From assembly GCA_036399055.1 (NCBI GenBank), contig DASWNX010000017.1:159673-223672 (forward strand): 64,000 bases of DNA. The letters are read 5' to 3'. The notes beneath the pieces are model-generated. The model saw only the letters and a list, made by a program, of their open reading frames with translations. It was not told the origin of the DNA and made no database searches. Made by a program: the position numbers and the translations under genes. This stretch comes from Jatrophihabitans sp. (GTDB lineage: Bacteria; Actinomycetota; Actinomycetes; Mycobacteriales; Jatrophihabitantaceae). Positions 19,939 to 27,723 of this stretch are shown one piece after another (the stretch's first letter is position 1; each line of letters starts with the position of its first letter).

Positions 19939-21480
19939 ATGACAACGGTGTCGGTGGGCTCAGGTCCCATCTCCGAAGCAGAACTGGTCTCGGTCGCCCG
20001 TGGCAGGGCTCCCATCGAGTTGAGCGAGGAGTCGCTGTCGGCGATGGCGGCCTCCCGCTCGATCGTGGAGGCGCTCGCCGACGACGTGGAGCCGCACTAT
20101 GGCATCTCCACCGGCTTCGGCGCGCTGGCCACCAAGCACATCCCCCTCGATCGGCGGGCCCAGCTGCAGCGCTCGCTGGTGCGCTCCCATGCCGCCGGCT
20201 CGGGCCCCGAGATCGAGGGCGAGGTGGTCCGGGCGTTGATGCTGCTGCGGTTGTCGACCCTGGCCACCGGACGCACCGGCATCCGGGTCCAGACCGCGCA
20301 GACCCTGGCCGCGCTGCTCAACGCCCAGATCACGCCGGTGGTGCGCGAGTTCGGCTCGCTGGGCTGTTCCGGCGACCTGGCGCCGCTGGCCCACGTGGCA
20401 CTGGCGCTGATGGGCGAGGGGGAGGTGCGCGACGCCTCCGGCCGGGTGCGACCGGCCGGTGAGGCACTGGCCGCGGCCGGCATCGCGCCGGTGACGCTGG
20501 CGGAGAAAGAAGGCCTGGCGCTGATCAACGGCACCGACGGGATGCTGGGGCAGCTGCTGCTGGCCTGCACCGACCTAGACCTGCTGCTGCGCACCGCCGA
20601 CCTGACGGCGGCGATGTCGGTCGAGGCGCTGCTGGGCACCGACCGGGTGTTCGCCGCCGACCTGCAGGCGTTGCGGCCGCAGCCCGGTCAGGCGGTGGCC
20701 GCGGCCAACATGCGGGCGCTGCTGGCCGCCTCGCCGATCGTGGCCTCACACGCCGGCCCGGACTGCGTCTACGTCCAGGACGCGTACTCGATGCGCTGCG
20801 CGCCACAGGTGGCCGGCGCGGCCCGCGACACCCTGGCGCACGCCCGGATGGTGGCCGGCTACGAGCTGTCCTCGGCGGTGGACAACCCGGTGGTCACCTC
20901 CGACGGCCGGGTGGAGTCCAACGGCAACTTCCACGGCGCCCCGGTCGGCTACGTGCTGGACTTCCTGGCGATCCCGGCAGCCGACGTGGCCAGCATGTCC
21001 GAGCGGCGCACCGACCGGATGCTCGACGTCTCACGCTCGCGGGGGCTCAGCGCGTTCCTCACCGACGACGCCGGGGTGGACTCCGGGCACATGATCGCCC
21101 AGTACACCCAGGCCGCCATCGTCTCCGAGCTCAAGCGGCTGGCCGTGCCGGCCTCGGTGGACTCCATCCCGTCCAGCGCGATGCAGGAGGACCACGTCTC
21201 GATGGGCTGGTCAGCGGCTCGCAAGCTGCGCCGATCAGTGGACGGGCTGACCCAGGTCTTGGCCATCGAGCTGCTCAGCGCCGCCCGGGCGCTGGACCTG
21301 CGCCGGCCGCTGCTGCCGGGGCCGGCCACCGGCGCCGTGCTGGCGGCGCTGCGCGAGTCGGTGCCGGGCCCCGGGCCCGACCGGTACCTGGCGCCCGAGA
21401 TCGAGGCCGCGGTGGAGTTCGTCCGGTCGGGCCGGGCGGTCCAGGCAGCCGACACGGCGCTGGCCGAGCCGCTGCGCTGA
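19939..21480 (+). CDS. hutH: Histidine ammonia-lyase
   Basis: Eliminates ammonia from histidine to give urocanate. The 513-aa protein has the family start with HYGISTGFGALATKHI near 54-69 (catalytic Tyr), the MIO-forming tripeptide at C143-S144-G145 in GSLGCSGDLAPLAHVALALMG (read as GCSGDL), and downstream NGTDGM, QDAYSMRC, SSAVDNPV and MQEDHVSMGW motifs. The first MIO residue is Cys rather than Ala; the known pattern for this family allows Ala, Ser or Cys, so this is a documented variant, not a defect. No other hut gene is adjacent, so urocanase must be elsewhere. The stop codon lies inside a short tandem duplication. Confidence 0.92.
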   Translation: MTTVSVGSGPISEAELVSVARGRAPIELSEESLSAMAASRSIVEALADDVEPHYGISTGFGALATKHIPLDRRAQLQRSLVRSHAAGSGPEIEGEVVRALMLLRLSTLATGRTGIRVQTAQTLAALLNAQITPVVREFGSLGCSGDLAPLAHVALALMGEGEVRDASGRVRPAGEALAAAGIAPVTLAEKEGLALINGTDGMLGQLLLACTDLDLLLRTADLTAAMSVEALLGTDRVFAADLQALRPQPGQAVAAANMRALLAASPIVASHAGPDCVYVQDAYSMRCAPQVAGAARDTLAHARMVAGYELSSAVDNPVVTSDGRVESNGNFHGAPVGYVLDFLAIPAADVASMSERRTDRMLDVSRSRGLSAFLTDDAGVDSGHMIAQYTQAAIVSELKRLAVPASVDSIPSSAMQEDHVSMGWSAARKLRRSVDGLTQVLAIELLSAARALDLRRPLLPGPATGAVLAALRESVPGPGPDRYLAPEIEAAVEFVRSGRAVQAADTALAEPLR

Positions 21481-21501
21481 GCCGCCGTCGCTGAGCCGCC
21501 G
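21475..21501. repeat. Tandem duplication across the hutH stop codon
   Basis: CGCTGAGCCGCCG occurs at 21475-21487 and again at 21489-21501 (period 14). The first copy contains the hutH stop TGA (21478-21480). The second copy also contributes to the hairpin listed next. Confidence 0.85.
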
Positions 21502-21529
21502 CCGGGGACGGCCACTGCTCAGACGGCGG
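21482..21529. terminator. Bidirectional hairpin between hutH and pabA
   Basis: CCGCCGTC (21482-21489) pairs with GACGGCGG (21522-21529) and CTGAGC (21491-21496) with GCTCAG (21517-21522), enclosing a GC-rich inner part. The structure overlaps the pabA stop codon (21519-21521) and lies between convergent genes. No long T run follows, as usual for actinobacteria. Confidence 0.55.
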
Positions 21530-22178
21530 AGCTGAAGGCCTGGCCGCGCAGGCTGTCCAGGCCGGCCCCGAGTTCGGAGACCCGGGCCCAGTCGACCTGG
21601 CCGCCGCACCGGATGAGCCAGTTGGCCAGGATCCGGTGACCGCCCTGGGTCAGCACCGACTCGGGATGAAACTGCACGCCTTCGATGGGCAGCTCGCGAT
21701 GCCGCACCGCCATCACCACCCCGGAGGCGGTCCGGGCGGTGACCTCGAGCTGCTCGGGCAGCGTGTCCTCGCGCACCGTCAGCGAGTGGTAGCGGGTCGC
21801 GGTGAACGGCGTCGGCAGGCCGGCCAGCACCCCGCCTCCGGTGTGCAGCACGTCGCTGGTCTTGCCGTGCAGCAGTTCCGGCGCCCGCTCCACCACGGCG
21901 CCGAACGCCACGCCGATGGCCTGGTGCCCCAGGCAGACTCCGAACACCGGCAGTCCGCTGTCCGCGGCGGCGCTCACCACGGCCATGCTGACACCGGCGT
22001 CCTCGGGAATGCCGGGGCCGGGCGAGATCAGGACGCCCTCGATGTCGAGCGCCACCACCTCCTCGGCGGTGATCTCGTCGTTGCGGCGGACCACCACCTC
22101 AGCGTCCAGCTGCGCCAGGTACTGCACCAGGTTGTAGACGAAGCTGTCGTAGTTGTCGATGACCAGGATGCGCGTCAT
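21519..22178 (-). CDS. pabA: Glutamine amidotransferase of anthranilate/aminodeoxychorismate synthase
   Basis: Class I glutamine amidotransferase subunit (TrpG/PabA) of 219 aa that supplies ammonia to chorismate for folate and/or tryptophan synthesis. The order of motifs is ILVIDNYDSFVYNLVQYL (1-22), ISPGPGIPEDAG, the nucleophile Cys in VFGVCLGHQAIG (about 78-89) and the His-Glu pair in GVQFHPESVLT (about 174-184). The C-terminal ~30 residues are an extension without motif. In actinobacteria this gene habitually sits in the crgA-pknB region near the origin, as here, with no partner synthase subunit alongside. PabA versus TrpG cannot be decided from sequence. Confidence 0.9.
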   Translation of the reverse strand: MTRILVIDNYDSFVYNLVQYLAQLDAEVVVRRNDEITAEEVVALDIEGVLISPGPGIPEDAGVSMAVVSAAADSGLPVFGVCLGHQAIGVAFGAVVERAPELLHGKTSDVLHTGGGVLAGLPTPFTATRYHSLTVREDTLPEQLEVTARTASGVVMAVRHRELPIEGVQFHPESVLTQGGHRILANWLIRCGGQVDWARVSELGAGLDSLRGQAFSSAV

Positions 22179-22201
22179 GTCGACCAGTGTGCGCTCTGGG
22201 A

Positions 22202-22372
22202 CTACTCGTCGACGGTGACGGGTCCGGTCAGCGGGTTGGCAGGCAGCCGGGGCTCGAGGTAGGGAAACACCACGAACAGCAACAGGGCGGACACCAGGAC
22301 CACCAGCAGCAGCGCCTGGGCCACTCGCAGGGCGGTGCCGCCAGGCAGCCGCCGCCAGATCCAGCCGTACAT
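22202..22372 (-). CDS. 56-aa single-pass membrane protein downstream of sortase
   Basis: ATG at 22372 directly abuts the sortase stop codon (TAG then ATG), so translation is coupled. It encodes MYGWIWRRLPGG, a single transmembrane helix (about residues 15-37) and a short outside tail ending PVTVDE. Similar tiny proteins with an N-terminal MY-W-IWR-LPG pattern are, from memory, conserved beside sortase/pabA in other actinobacteria. Function is unknown; position suggests an envelope role with the sortase. Confidence 0.75.
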   Translation of the reverse strand: MYGWIWRRLPGGTALRVAQALLLVVLVSALLLFVVFPYLEPRLPANPLTGPVTVDE

Positions 22373-23332
22373 CTAGATCGTTCCTCCGGGCAGCTCTCGG
22401 GGCAGGGACGAGCCGGAGCGAGGCGCCGCGCGGCTCAACTGGGCGTGCACGATCAGCCGCTGGTCGGCGGAGTACTTGGGATGGCAGGTGGTGAGGGTCA
22501 GCAGCGCCCGGGCCGGGGTGGCCAGCGGGTGATTGGGCACCGGGGCGATCACGTGCACGGCCTCCGGGCTGACGATCTCCCGGCCGCGGACCCCTTGGCT
22601 GTCCAGCGCCGCCAGCGCGGCGACCTCGGCCGCCTCCCGCTTGGCCGGATCGGCGATCCCGCCGGCCGCGAGGTAGGCCGGCCGGCTGCCCAGCACGGCG
22701 TAGACGTACCAGTTGGCGGCGGTCTGCACCACGATCTTGTCGCCGGGACGCAACTTGTCCAGGTTGAGGAACGGCTGGCCCTTGCCGACCCGGTGCCCGG
22801 CGAGGGCGAAGTTGCCCAACTGCCCGGGCAGTTGGCTGCTGACGTAGTGCCCCGGGCCTGCGTCGAGGTCGCGGTCGCTGGTGCCCTGCACGACGGTCCG
22901 GGCGAAGTCCTTGCCGAATGCCGGGATGTAGAGGTTGGCAAAGCCCTGGCCGGCGGGCAGCACCACCTGCTTGCCGATCGGCAGGTTCATCCGGTCCTCG
23001 CCCTTGAGCGGGTCCTGACCGCGCTGCCAGGCGGTGGTCAACTGCTCGCGCGCCTGGGCCTGCTTGCGGTCGGCGAACAGGTTCGAGACCCAGACCTCAT
23101 AGCCGATGAACAGCAAGAGGACGACGCCGCAGGTCAGCAGCACCTCGCCCAAGCCGCGGGCCAACGCCAGGCCGCCGCTGTCGGCGCGGCCACCGCTGTC
23201 GGCGCGGCCACGGGCGCGGCCGCCGCTGTCGGGGCGGTCTCGGGCGCCCAGACTCCGGATGGCTGAGCCCGAGGTGTCCGGGCCGCGGTCATCGACGTCG
23301 ACGTCAGCGTCGACGTGGTGCTTGCCAGTCAT
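22373..23332 (-). CDS. Class E sortase
   Basis: Membrane-anchored transpeptidase, 319 aa. After a ~60-residue disordered basic/acidic N terminus with two RADSGG repeats comes one transmembrane helix (about 62-82, GEVLLTCGVVLLLFIGYEVW), then the sortase beta-barrel. Catalytic residues: His in NFALAGHRVGKG (about 185), Cys283 in LTTCHPKYS and Arg292 in DQRLIVHA. The TLTTC-HPKYS environment is typical of class E sortases of high-GC Gram-positives, which recognise LAXTG rather than LPXTG. No substrate with a sorting signal is present in the window. The N-terminal repeat is encoded by an 18-bp tandem repeat. Confidence 0.9.
   Translation of the reverse strand: MTGKHHVDADVDVDDRGPDTSGSAIRSLGARDRPDSGGRARGRADSGGRADSGGLALARGLGEVLLTCGVVLLLFIGYEVWVSNLFADRKQAQAREQLTTAWQRGQDPLKGEDRMNLPIGKQVVLPAGQGFANLYIPAFGKDFARTVVQGTSDRDLDAGPGHYVSSQLPGQLGNFALAGHRVGKGQPFLNLDKLRPGDKIVVQTAANWYVYAVLGSRPAYLAAGGIADPAKREAAEVAALAALDSQGVRGREIVSPEAVHVIAPVPNHPLATPARALLTLTTCHPKYSADQRLIVHAQLSRAAPRSGSSLPRELPGGTI
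23175..23210. repeat. 18-bp tandem repeat in the sortase N-terminal coding region
   Basis: CCGCTGTCGGCGCGGCCA occurs twice in a row (23175-23192, 23193-23210) with a degenerate third copy to about 23235. It encodes the repeated RADSGG in the cytoplasmic tail of the sortase and keeps frame. Confidence 0.85.
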
Positions 23333-23442
23333 CGGTTGCGTGAATCCCCATTCTCCCCCGTCTCCGCTGGGCGGCTCAGCTCGTGGAGTGAGCGCTCAGC
23401 CCGTGCGTGTCACTGCCACCCGCCTGGCTACTTCGCGCGGGG

Positions 23443-24243
23443 TCAATCACCTACTTCGGCGTAGCGCAGCCCGATCGGAGCGTCGTAGGCCGGCACCTCG
23501 ATCTTCTCGCGCTCACTCACCTCGTATCCCAGGCCGTAGGCGTCGGCGTCCTCGCGGTATTGCTGCAGGCTGATCGACTCGTTCAGGGCGATCCGCATCT
23601 GCGCGACCGGGCCGATCGCGGAGACGGTGAAGGGCGGGGAGTAGACCCGGCCGTTGAGCAACAGCGTGTTTCCGACGCAGCGGACCGCGCTGGTGGCCGA
23701 CAACCGCTGGTTCATCACCATCACCGCCTCGGCGCCGCCGGCCCACAGCGCGTTCACCGCGGCCTGCAGGTCGGACTCGTGCACCACCAGGGCATTGGCC
23801 TTCACCGGGTCGCTCTCCGGCTCGGCCGGGTGGGCGTCGTCAAGGGTGACGCTGAGGCCTGGGCCGGTCATCGCGACCAGCCCGGCCGGCATCAGCAGCG
23901 GCTGCGCACGGGCCTTGATCGCCGCGATCCGCTCGTCGGCTTGGGCCAGCCGGTCGGTGGCCGCGGCGACCTCGGCCTGCAGTTGCCGCACCAGCCTGTT
24001 GTCCTGGGCGGCTCTGGCCTCGGTCTGGCGGATCAGGTCGGTGAGGTTGCTGCGGCCGGCCGAGCGCAGGTCGGTGCCGCGAGCGGTGCTGGCCGTGGTG
24101 GCGGCCAGCAGCCCCGCCAGCAGCGCTACCACCGGCACCAGCGCCCGCCACAGCCCCGGGTTGGCGGGCCGGGGCAACCGCGGGCGCCAGCCGGCGCGGT
24201 CGGCGGACCCGCCGACCGGTCGCTTCTCAGTGCCGCCCCTCAT
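23443..24243 (-). CDS. DUF881 family membrane-anchored protein
   Basis: A 266-aa protein with a basic cytoplasmic start, one transmembrane helix (RALVPVVALLAGLLAATTA, about 33-51), a coiled-coil stretch (TDLIRQTEARAAQDNRLVRQ region, about 68-112) and the DUF881 core with VTLDDA (about 135), VVHESDLQAAVNALWAGGAEAV (about 155-176), AVRCVGNTLLLNGRVYSPPF and ISLQQYREDADAYGLGY. In actinobacteria these proteins lie in the division gene region near crgA. The start at 24243 (MRGG) is preferred over an upstream GTG at 24276, both without strong ribosome sites. Molecular role unknown. Confidence 0.85.
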   Translation of the reverse strand: MRGGTEKRPVGGSADRAGWRPRLPRPANPGLWRALVPVVALLAGLLAATTASTARGTDLRSAGRSNLTDLIRQTEARAAQDNRLVRQLQAEVAAATDRLAQADERIAAIKARAQPLLMPAGLVAMTGPGLSVTLDDAHPAEPESDPVKANALVVHESDLQAAVNALWAGGAEAVMVMNQRLSATSAVRCVGNTLLLNGRVYSPPFTVSAIGPVAQMRIALNESISLQQYREDADAYGLGYEVSEREKIEVPAYDAPIGLRYAEVGD

Positions 24244-24393
24244 GTGCCTACTGTCGCATTTCTGGGACCGGCGCACACCTAGGCGTGCGCTGCCGGCTGT
24301 GCGGCGATTAGGCTAGCCGCACCGTTGCCGGCCGGTCGGCGGGGCCGGATTCGGCTGACACCCGCCGGTCCACCAGGTCATGAGGAGACGTAC

Positions 24394-24672
24394 GTGCCGA
24401 AGTCGAAGGTTCGCAAGAAGTCGAGCTACCAGCCCTCGCCAGCGACCGGCGCGCGCGCTTCGGCCGGCGGCGACGCCAAGATGGTCAAGCCGAGCCCTCC
24501 CTGGTACCCAGCCGTGATGGCGGCATTCTTGCTGATCGGGCTGGCCTACATCGTCGTCTACTACATGGCGGCCGAGAGCATTCCGTTCATGAACAGCCTG
24601 GGCAGCTGGAACTTCGCGGTCGGCTTCGGCTTTCTGATCGTCGGCCTGGGACTGGCGGTTCGCTGGCGGTAA
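24394..24672 (+). CDS. crgA: Cell division protein CrgA
   Basis: Small septation regulator that contacts FtsZ, FtsI and FtsQ. GTG at 24394 is preceded by GAGGAG with 6 bases spacing, giving a 92-aa protein starting MPKSKVRKKSSY, the conserved CrgA start. Two transmembrane helices are visible (about 42-64 and 70-90) separated by NSLGSWN, which is also conserved. The open frame extends upstream to 24325 but without coding features. Divergent from DUF881 and convergent with the rhomboid gene; a DnaA box lies just downstream. Confidence 0.93.
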   Translation: MPKSKVRKKSSYQPSPATGARASAGGDAKMVKPSPPWYPAVMAAFLLIGLAYIVVYYMAAESIPFMNSLGSWNFAVGFGFLIVGLGLAVRWR

Positions 24673-24685
24673 GCGCCCGCCAGCG

Positions 24686-24694
24686 TTATCCACA
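24686..24694 (+). promoter_or_regulatory. Perfect DnaA box downstream of crgA
   Basis: TTATCCACA, identical to the DnaA-box consensus, about 15 kb from the oriC candidate in a 24-bp gap between convergent genes. A further near match (TGTGGATGA) lies at about 24751 inside the rhomboid gene end. Confidence 0.5.
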
Positions 24695-24696
24695 GG

Positions 24697-25740
24697 TTAT
24701 TGCACCGCTGTGATTACACCGCTGTAGTTCTCCCCAGGTTCGTCCACTCCTGTGGATGAACCTGGACGCGTCAGGTGACCCGGGGTGTGTGAGACGGCCA
24801 TGCTCGAGGCCCGCAAGCCGTCCAGCTCTGCGAACAGGTCGTCGCGGATCTGTTCGGTGCGCCAGAGCGCCAGAGCCATCAGCACCACCAGCAGTCCTGC
24901 CAGGCTGGCCACCTGGATGGCGCGTAACCGGTCGGTCAGCGGCCCCCGGCGGTTCATGGTCCAGCCCAGCAGCGCCAGGCTGGCCAGGCCGCCGAGCACG
25001 AAGCCGCCGATATGACCTAGCTTGGAGATGCCGGGCACCGAGAAGGTGAAGATGAAGTTGATCCCGATCGTGATCACCAGCGACCGGGTGTCGAATCCGA
25101 CCACCCGGGACAGCACCAGCGCCGCCGCGAACAGCCCGAAGATCGCTCCGGAGGCGCCCACCACCGGCTGGCGGACGTCGCCCATCAGCATGATGGCCAC
25201 CGAGCCGCCGAGCGCGCCGAGCAGGTAGACGGCCAGGAAGCGCCACCAGCCCATCACCCGTTCCAGCGGCGGGCCGATGACGTAGAGGGCGAACATGTTG
25301 AGCAGCAGGTGCAGCGGGCCCAGGTGCAGGAAGGCCGCCGTCACCAGCCGCAGGTAGTCACGCTGGAAGCCCACCACATTGGGCACCAGCTCCCAGTCCT
25401 GGAACAGCTCGGTGTTGGTGTTGTCGATCAGCGAGCTGCCCGGGCCCAGGCCGGTCAGCAGGTAGATCACCACGTTCAGCGCGATCAGCGCCCAGGTGAT
25501 GTACGGGGTCTGCGAGCCGACCCGGGCGCCCAGCACCGTCCGCCCCTGGCGGACCGTGGCCGCGCCGGCCTTGACGTCGTCCGGGCACTGAAAGCCCACC
25601 GAGGCCGCCCGCTGGCAGTCAGGGCAGATAGGACGGTCGCAGCGGACGCACCGCACGCCGGTGAGCCGGTCCGGATGCCGGTAGCAACCGGCGAAGCCGG
25701 GGTACGGGTCCGGTCCAGCGGGCGGTTGCGTCGGCTGCAT
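24697..25740 (-). CDS. Rhomboid family intramembrane serine protease
   Basis: Six- or seven-helix membrane protease of 347 aa. The N terminus carries a small zinc-binding module CYRHPDRLTGVRCVRCDRP (about 19-37) with C-x2-C pairs, common in actinobacterial rhomboids. The catalytic Ser is in VVGASGAIFGLFAAAL (about 190-205) and the catalytic His in KLGHIGGFVLGGLASL (about 240-255). LHLGPLHLLLNMFALYVIGPPLE is the conserved helix 2-3 region. Cytoplasmic C-terminal tail ~60 residues. Substrate not known. Located in the crgA-pabA division cluster as in other actinobacteria. Confidence 0.92.
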   Translation of the reverse strand: MQPTQPPAGPDPYPGFAGCYRHPDRLTGVRCVRCDRPICPDCQRAASVGFQCPDDVKAGAATVRQGRTVLGARVGSQTPYITWALIALNVVIYLLTGLGPGSSLIDNTNTELFQDWELVPNVVGFQRDYLRLVTAAFLHLGPLHLLLNMFALYVIGPPLERVMGWWRFLAVYLLGALGGSVAIMLMGDVRQPVVGASGAIFGLFAAALVLSRVVGFDTRSLVITIGINFIFTFSVPGISKLGHIGGFVLGGLASLALLGWTMNRRGPLTDRLRAIQVASLAGLLVVLMALALWRTEQIRDDLFAELDGLRASSMAVSHTPGHLTRPGSSTGVDEPGENYSGVITAVQ

Positions 25741-25769
25741 GTCCCTTGCTCTCGTATCGGCCGAGGGGC

Positions 25770-26297
<528 letters not shown>

Positions 26298-26314
26298 GGA
26301 ACTGACTCCTGTCG

Positions 26315-26953
26315 TCACTTGATTTTCGGGGCTATCGCCCGCGCGAGATTAAAGGCGTTCAATGCAGGGTATGGCTGCCGGGTTCGCACGGTGACCACCG
26401 AGGCGCCTTTGGCGAAGACGCACTGCCAGCTCGGACTGCCCTGCAGCGGGGTGGTGAAGGCCACCGCGCCGGCCCCGATGCCAGGCTCGGACTGCACTTC
26501 CGGGTGCCCCTGCGCTGATCCGACCATCGCGTTGTAGGCCTGGGTGGCCGTCGGAAAGCGGGCCACGGTGATCTCTCCCACCACGACGGCGGGATCGAAG
26601 GCGAAGTAGAAGCGGCAACCCGCCGGCCGGCTCTGCAGCACGGTGACCTGCCCTACCCGGTCGCCCTCGAGCTGAGCGAAGTCAGCAGCGCTGATGTACG
26701 GGCAGCTGCCAGGCGCCTCCGCAACGGCGCCCGGGGTGCTCAAGGTCGGCCGGGGGGTGCTGAGCACCGTGCTGGCAGGGCCGGTCCGCTCGCCGCCGCC
26801 GCCGTCGGCGAGCCCGGTCGACGACGCGGCTTGGGTAGCCCGGGGGCTCGCCGGGCCACCGCTGCCGGCACCGGGCTGGCAGCCGGTCAGCGCCAGCGCC
26901 AGCGCGACGATGAGCGCTCCCGGCACAGCTCTGCTCACCGGGGCGGCTCTCAC
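26315..26953 (-). CDS. DUF2020-like lipoprotein
   Basis: Secreted lipoprotein of ~212 aa. The GTG at 26953 lies 8 bases after the gatD stop and gives a signal peptide (about 10-28) ending in the lipobox ALTGC. A Ser/Thr/Pro/Gly-rich linker (about 30-80) follows, then a compact domain starting CPYISAADFAQLEGDRVG, with GCRFYFAF and a terminal WQCVFAKGASVVTVRTRQPYP (in parts, about 175-190). The pattern matches what I recall of DUF2020, unknown function. Two further Cys in the domain could form a disulphide. The longer open frame to 27130 overlaps gatD and is rejected. Confidence 0.75.
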   Translation of the reverse strand: MRAAPVSRAVPGALIVALALALTGCQPGAGSGGPASPRATQAASSTGLADGGGGERTGPASTVLSTPRPTLSTPGAVAEAPGSCPYISAADFAQLEGDRVGQVTVLQSRPAGCRFYFAFDPAVVVGEITVARFPTATQAYNAMVGSAQGHPEVQSEPGIGAGAVAFTTPLQGSPSWQCVFAKGASVVTVRTRQPYPALNAFNLARAIAPKIK

Positions 26954-26960
26954 CGCCTGC

Positions 26961-27674
26961 TCACCTCGGACGCCGGCTCGCCACGTCCGCGGCCGCCAGG
27001 GCGAGGGTGTCGTCCAGCGGCTCGAGTTCGGTGTCCAGGCCCCGGCGCGTGAGCGCCCGGCGAAGCAGCTCGTCGGCGAACTGCGGGCTCTTGGCCAGCA
27101 CCGGGCCGTGCAAGTAGGTGCCGAAGACATTGCCGCGCACCGCGCCCTCGGTCTGGTCCCGGCCGTTGTTGCCGCGGCCGGCGACCGTCCGGCCGAGCGG
27201 CTGGACCTCGGGTCCGAGATCGGTGAGCCCGCTGTGGTTCTCGAAGCCGACCAGCCGTCCCCAGTCGGTGTCGATGTGGTTGTTGCCGATCAGTCGCTGG
27301 TCAGAGCCGGTGGTGCTGACGTCCAGCACCCCGACCCCGTCGATCGTGCGGCCGTCCTTGGTGAGGAAGTGGTGGCCCAGCAGCTGGTAGCTGCCGCAGA
27401 TCGTCAGCATCACCACGCCGTCGTCGGCCATCGCCCGCAGCTCGGCGCCACGGCTGACGAAGTCCTGGCCGATGTCGCCCTGGGCCGCGTCCTGGCCACC
27501 GCCGCCGAGCAGGATGTCGGTGTCGGCAGGTAGCCGATCGCCCACCTGCACGCCGACGACGTCGGCGTCCAGGCCCCGCCACTGCAGGCGCTTGCGCAGC
27601 ACCAGGACATTGCCGGTGTCGCCGTAGATGTTCATCTCGCGCGGGTACAGGTGTGCCAGCGTCAGCTTGCTCAT
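26961..27674 (-). CDS. gatD: Lipid II isoglutaminyl synthase, glutaminase subunit GatD
   Basis: Releases ammonia from glutamine for amidation of the D-Glu residue in the peptidoglycan stem peptide, in complex with MurT. Class I glutamine amidotransferase of 237 aa with nucleophile Cys93 in MLTICGSYQLLG and catalytic His189 in VFGTYLHGPVLA; NIYGDTGNVLVLRKR and GGGQDAAQ are family-typical. It follows murT by 49 bases and overlaps nothing. Start MSKLTLAHLYP matches the usual GatD N terminus. Confidence 0.92.
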   Translation of the reverse strand: MSKLTLAHLYPREMNIYGDTGNVLVLRKRLQWRGLDADVVGVQVGDRLPADTDILLGGGGQDAAQGDIGQDFVSRGAELRAMADDGVVMLTICGSYQLLGHHFLTKDGRTIDGVGVLDVSTTGSDQRLIGNNHIDTDWGRLVGFENHSGLTDLGPEVQPLGRTVAGRGNNGRDQTEGAVRGNVFGTYLHGPVLAKSPQFADELLRRALTRRGLDTELEPLDDTLALAAADVASRRPR

Positions 27675-27723
27675 CGGCTCATCCCCAGGCTCTTCGCGCG
27701 AGCGCGCATGGTCGACGCCCGCC

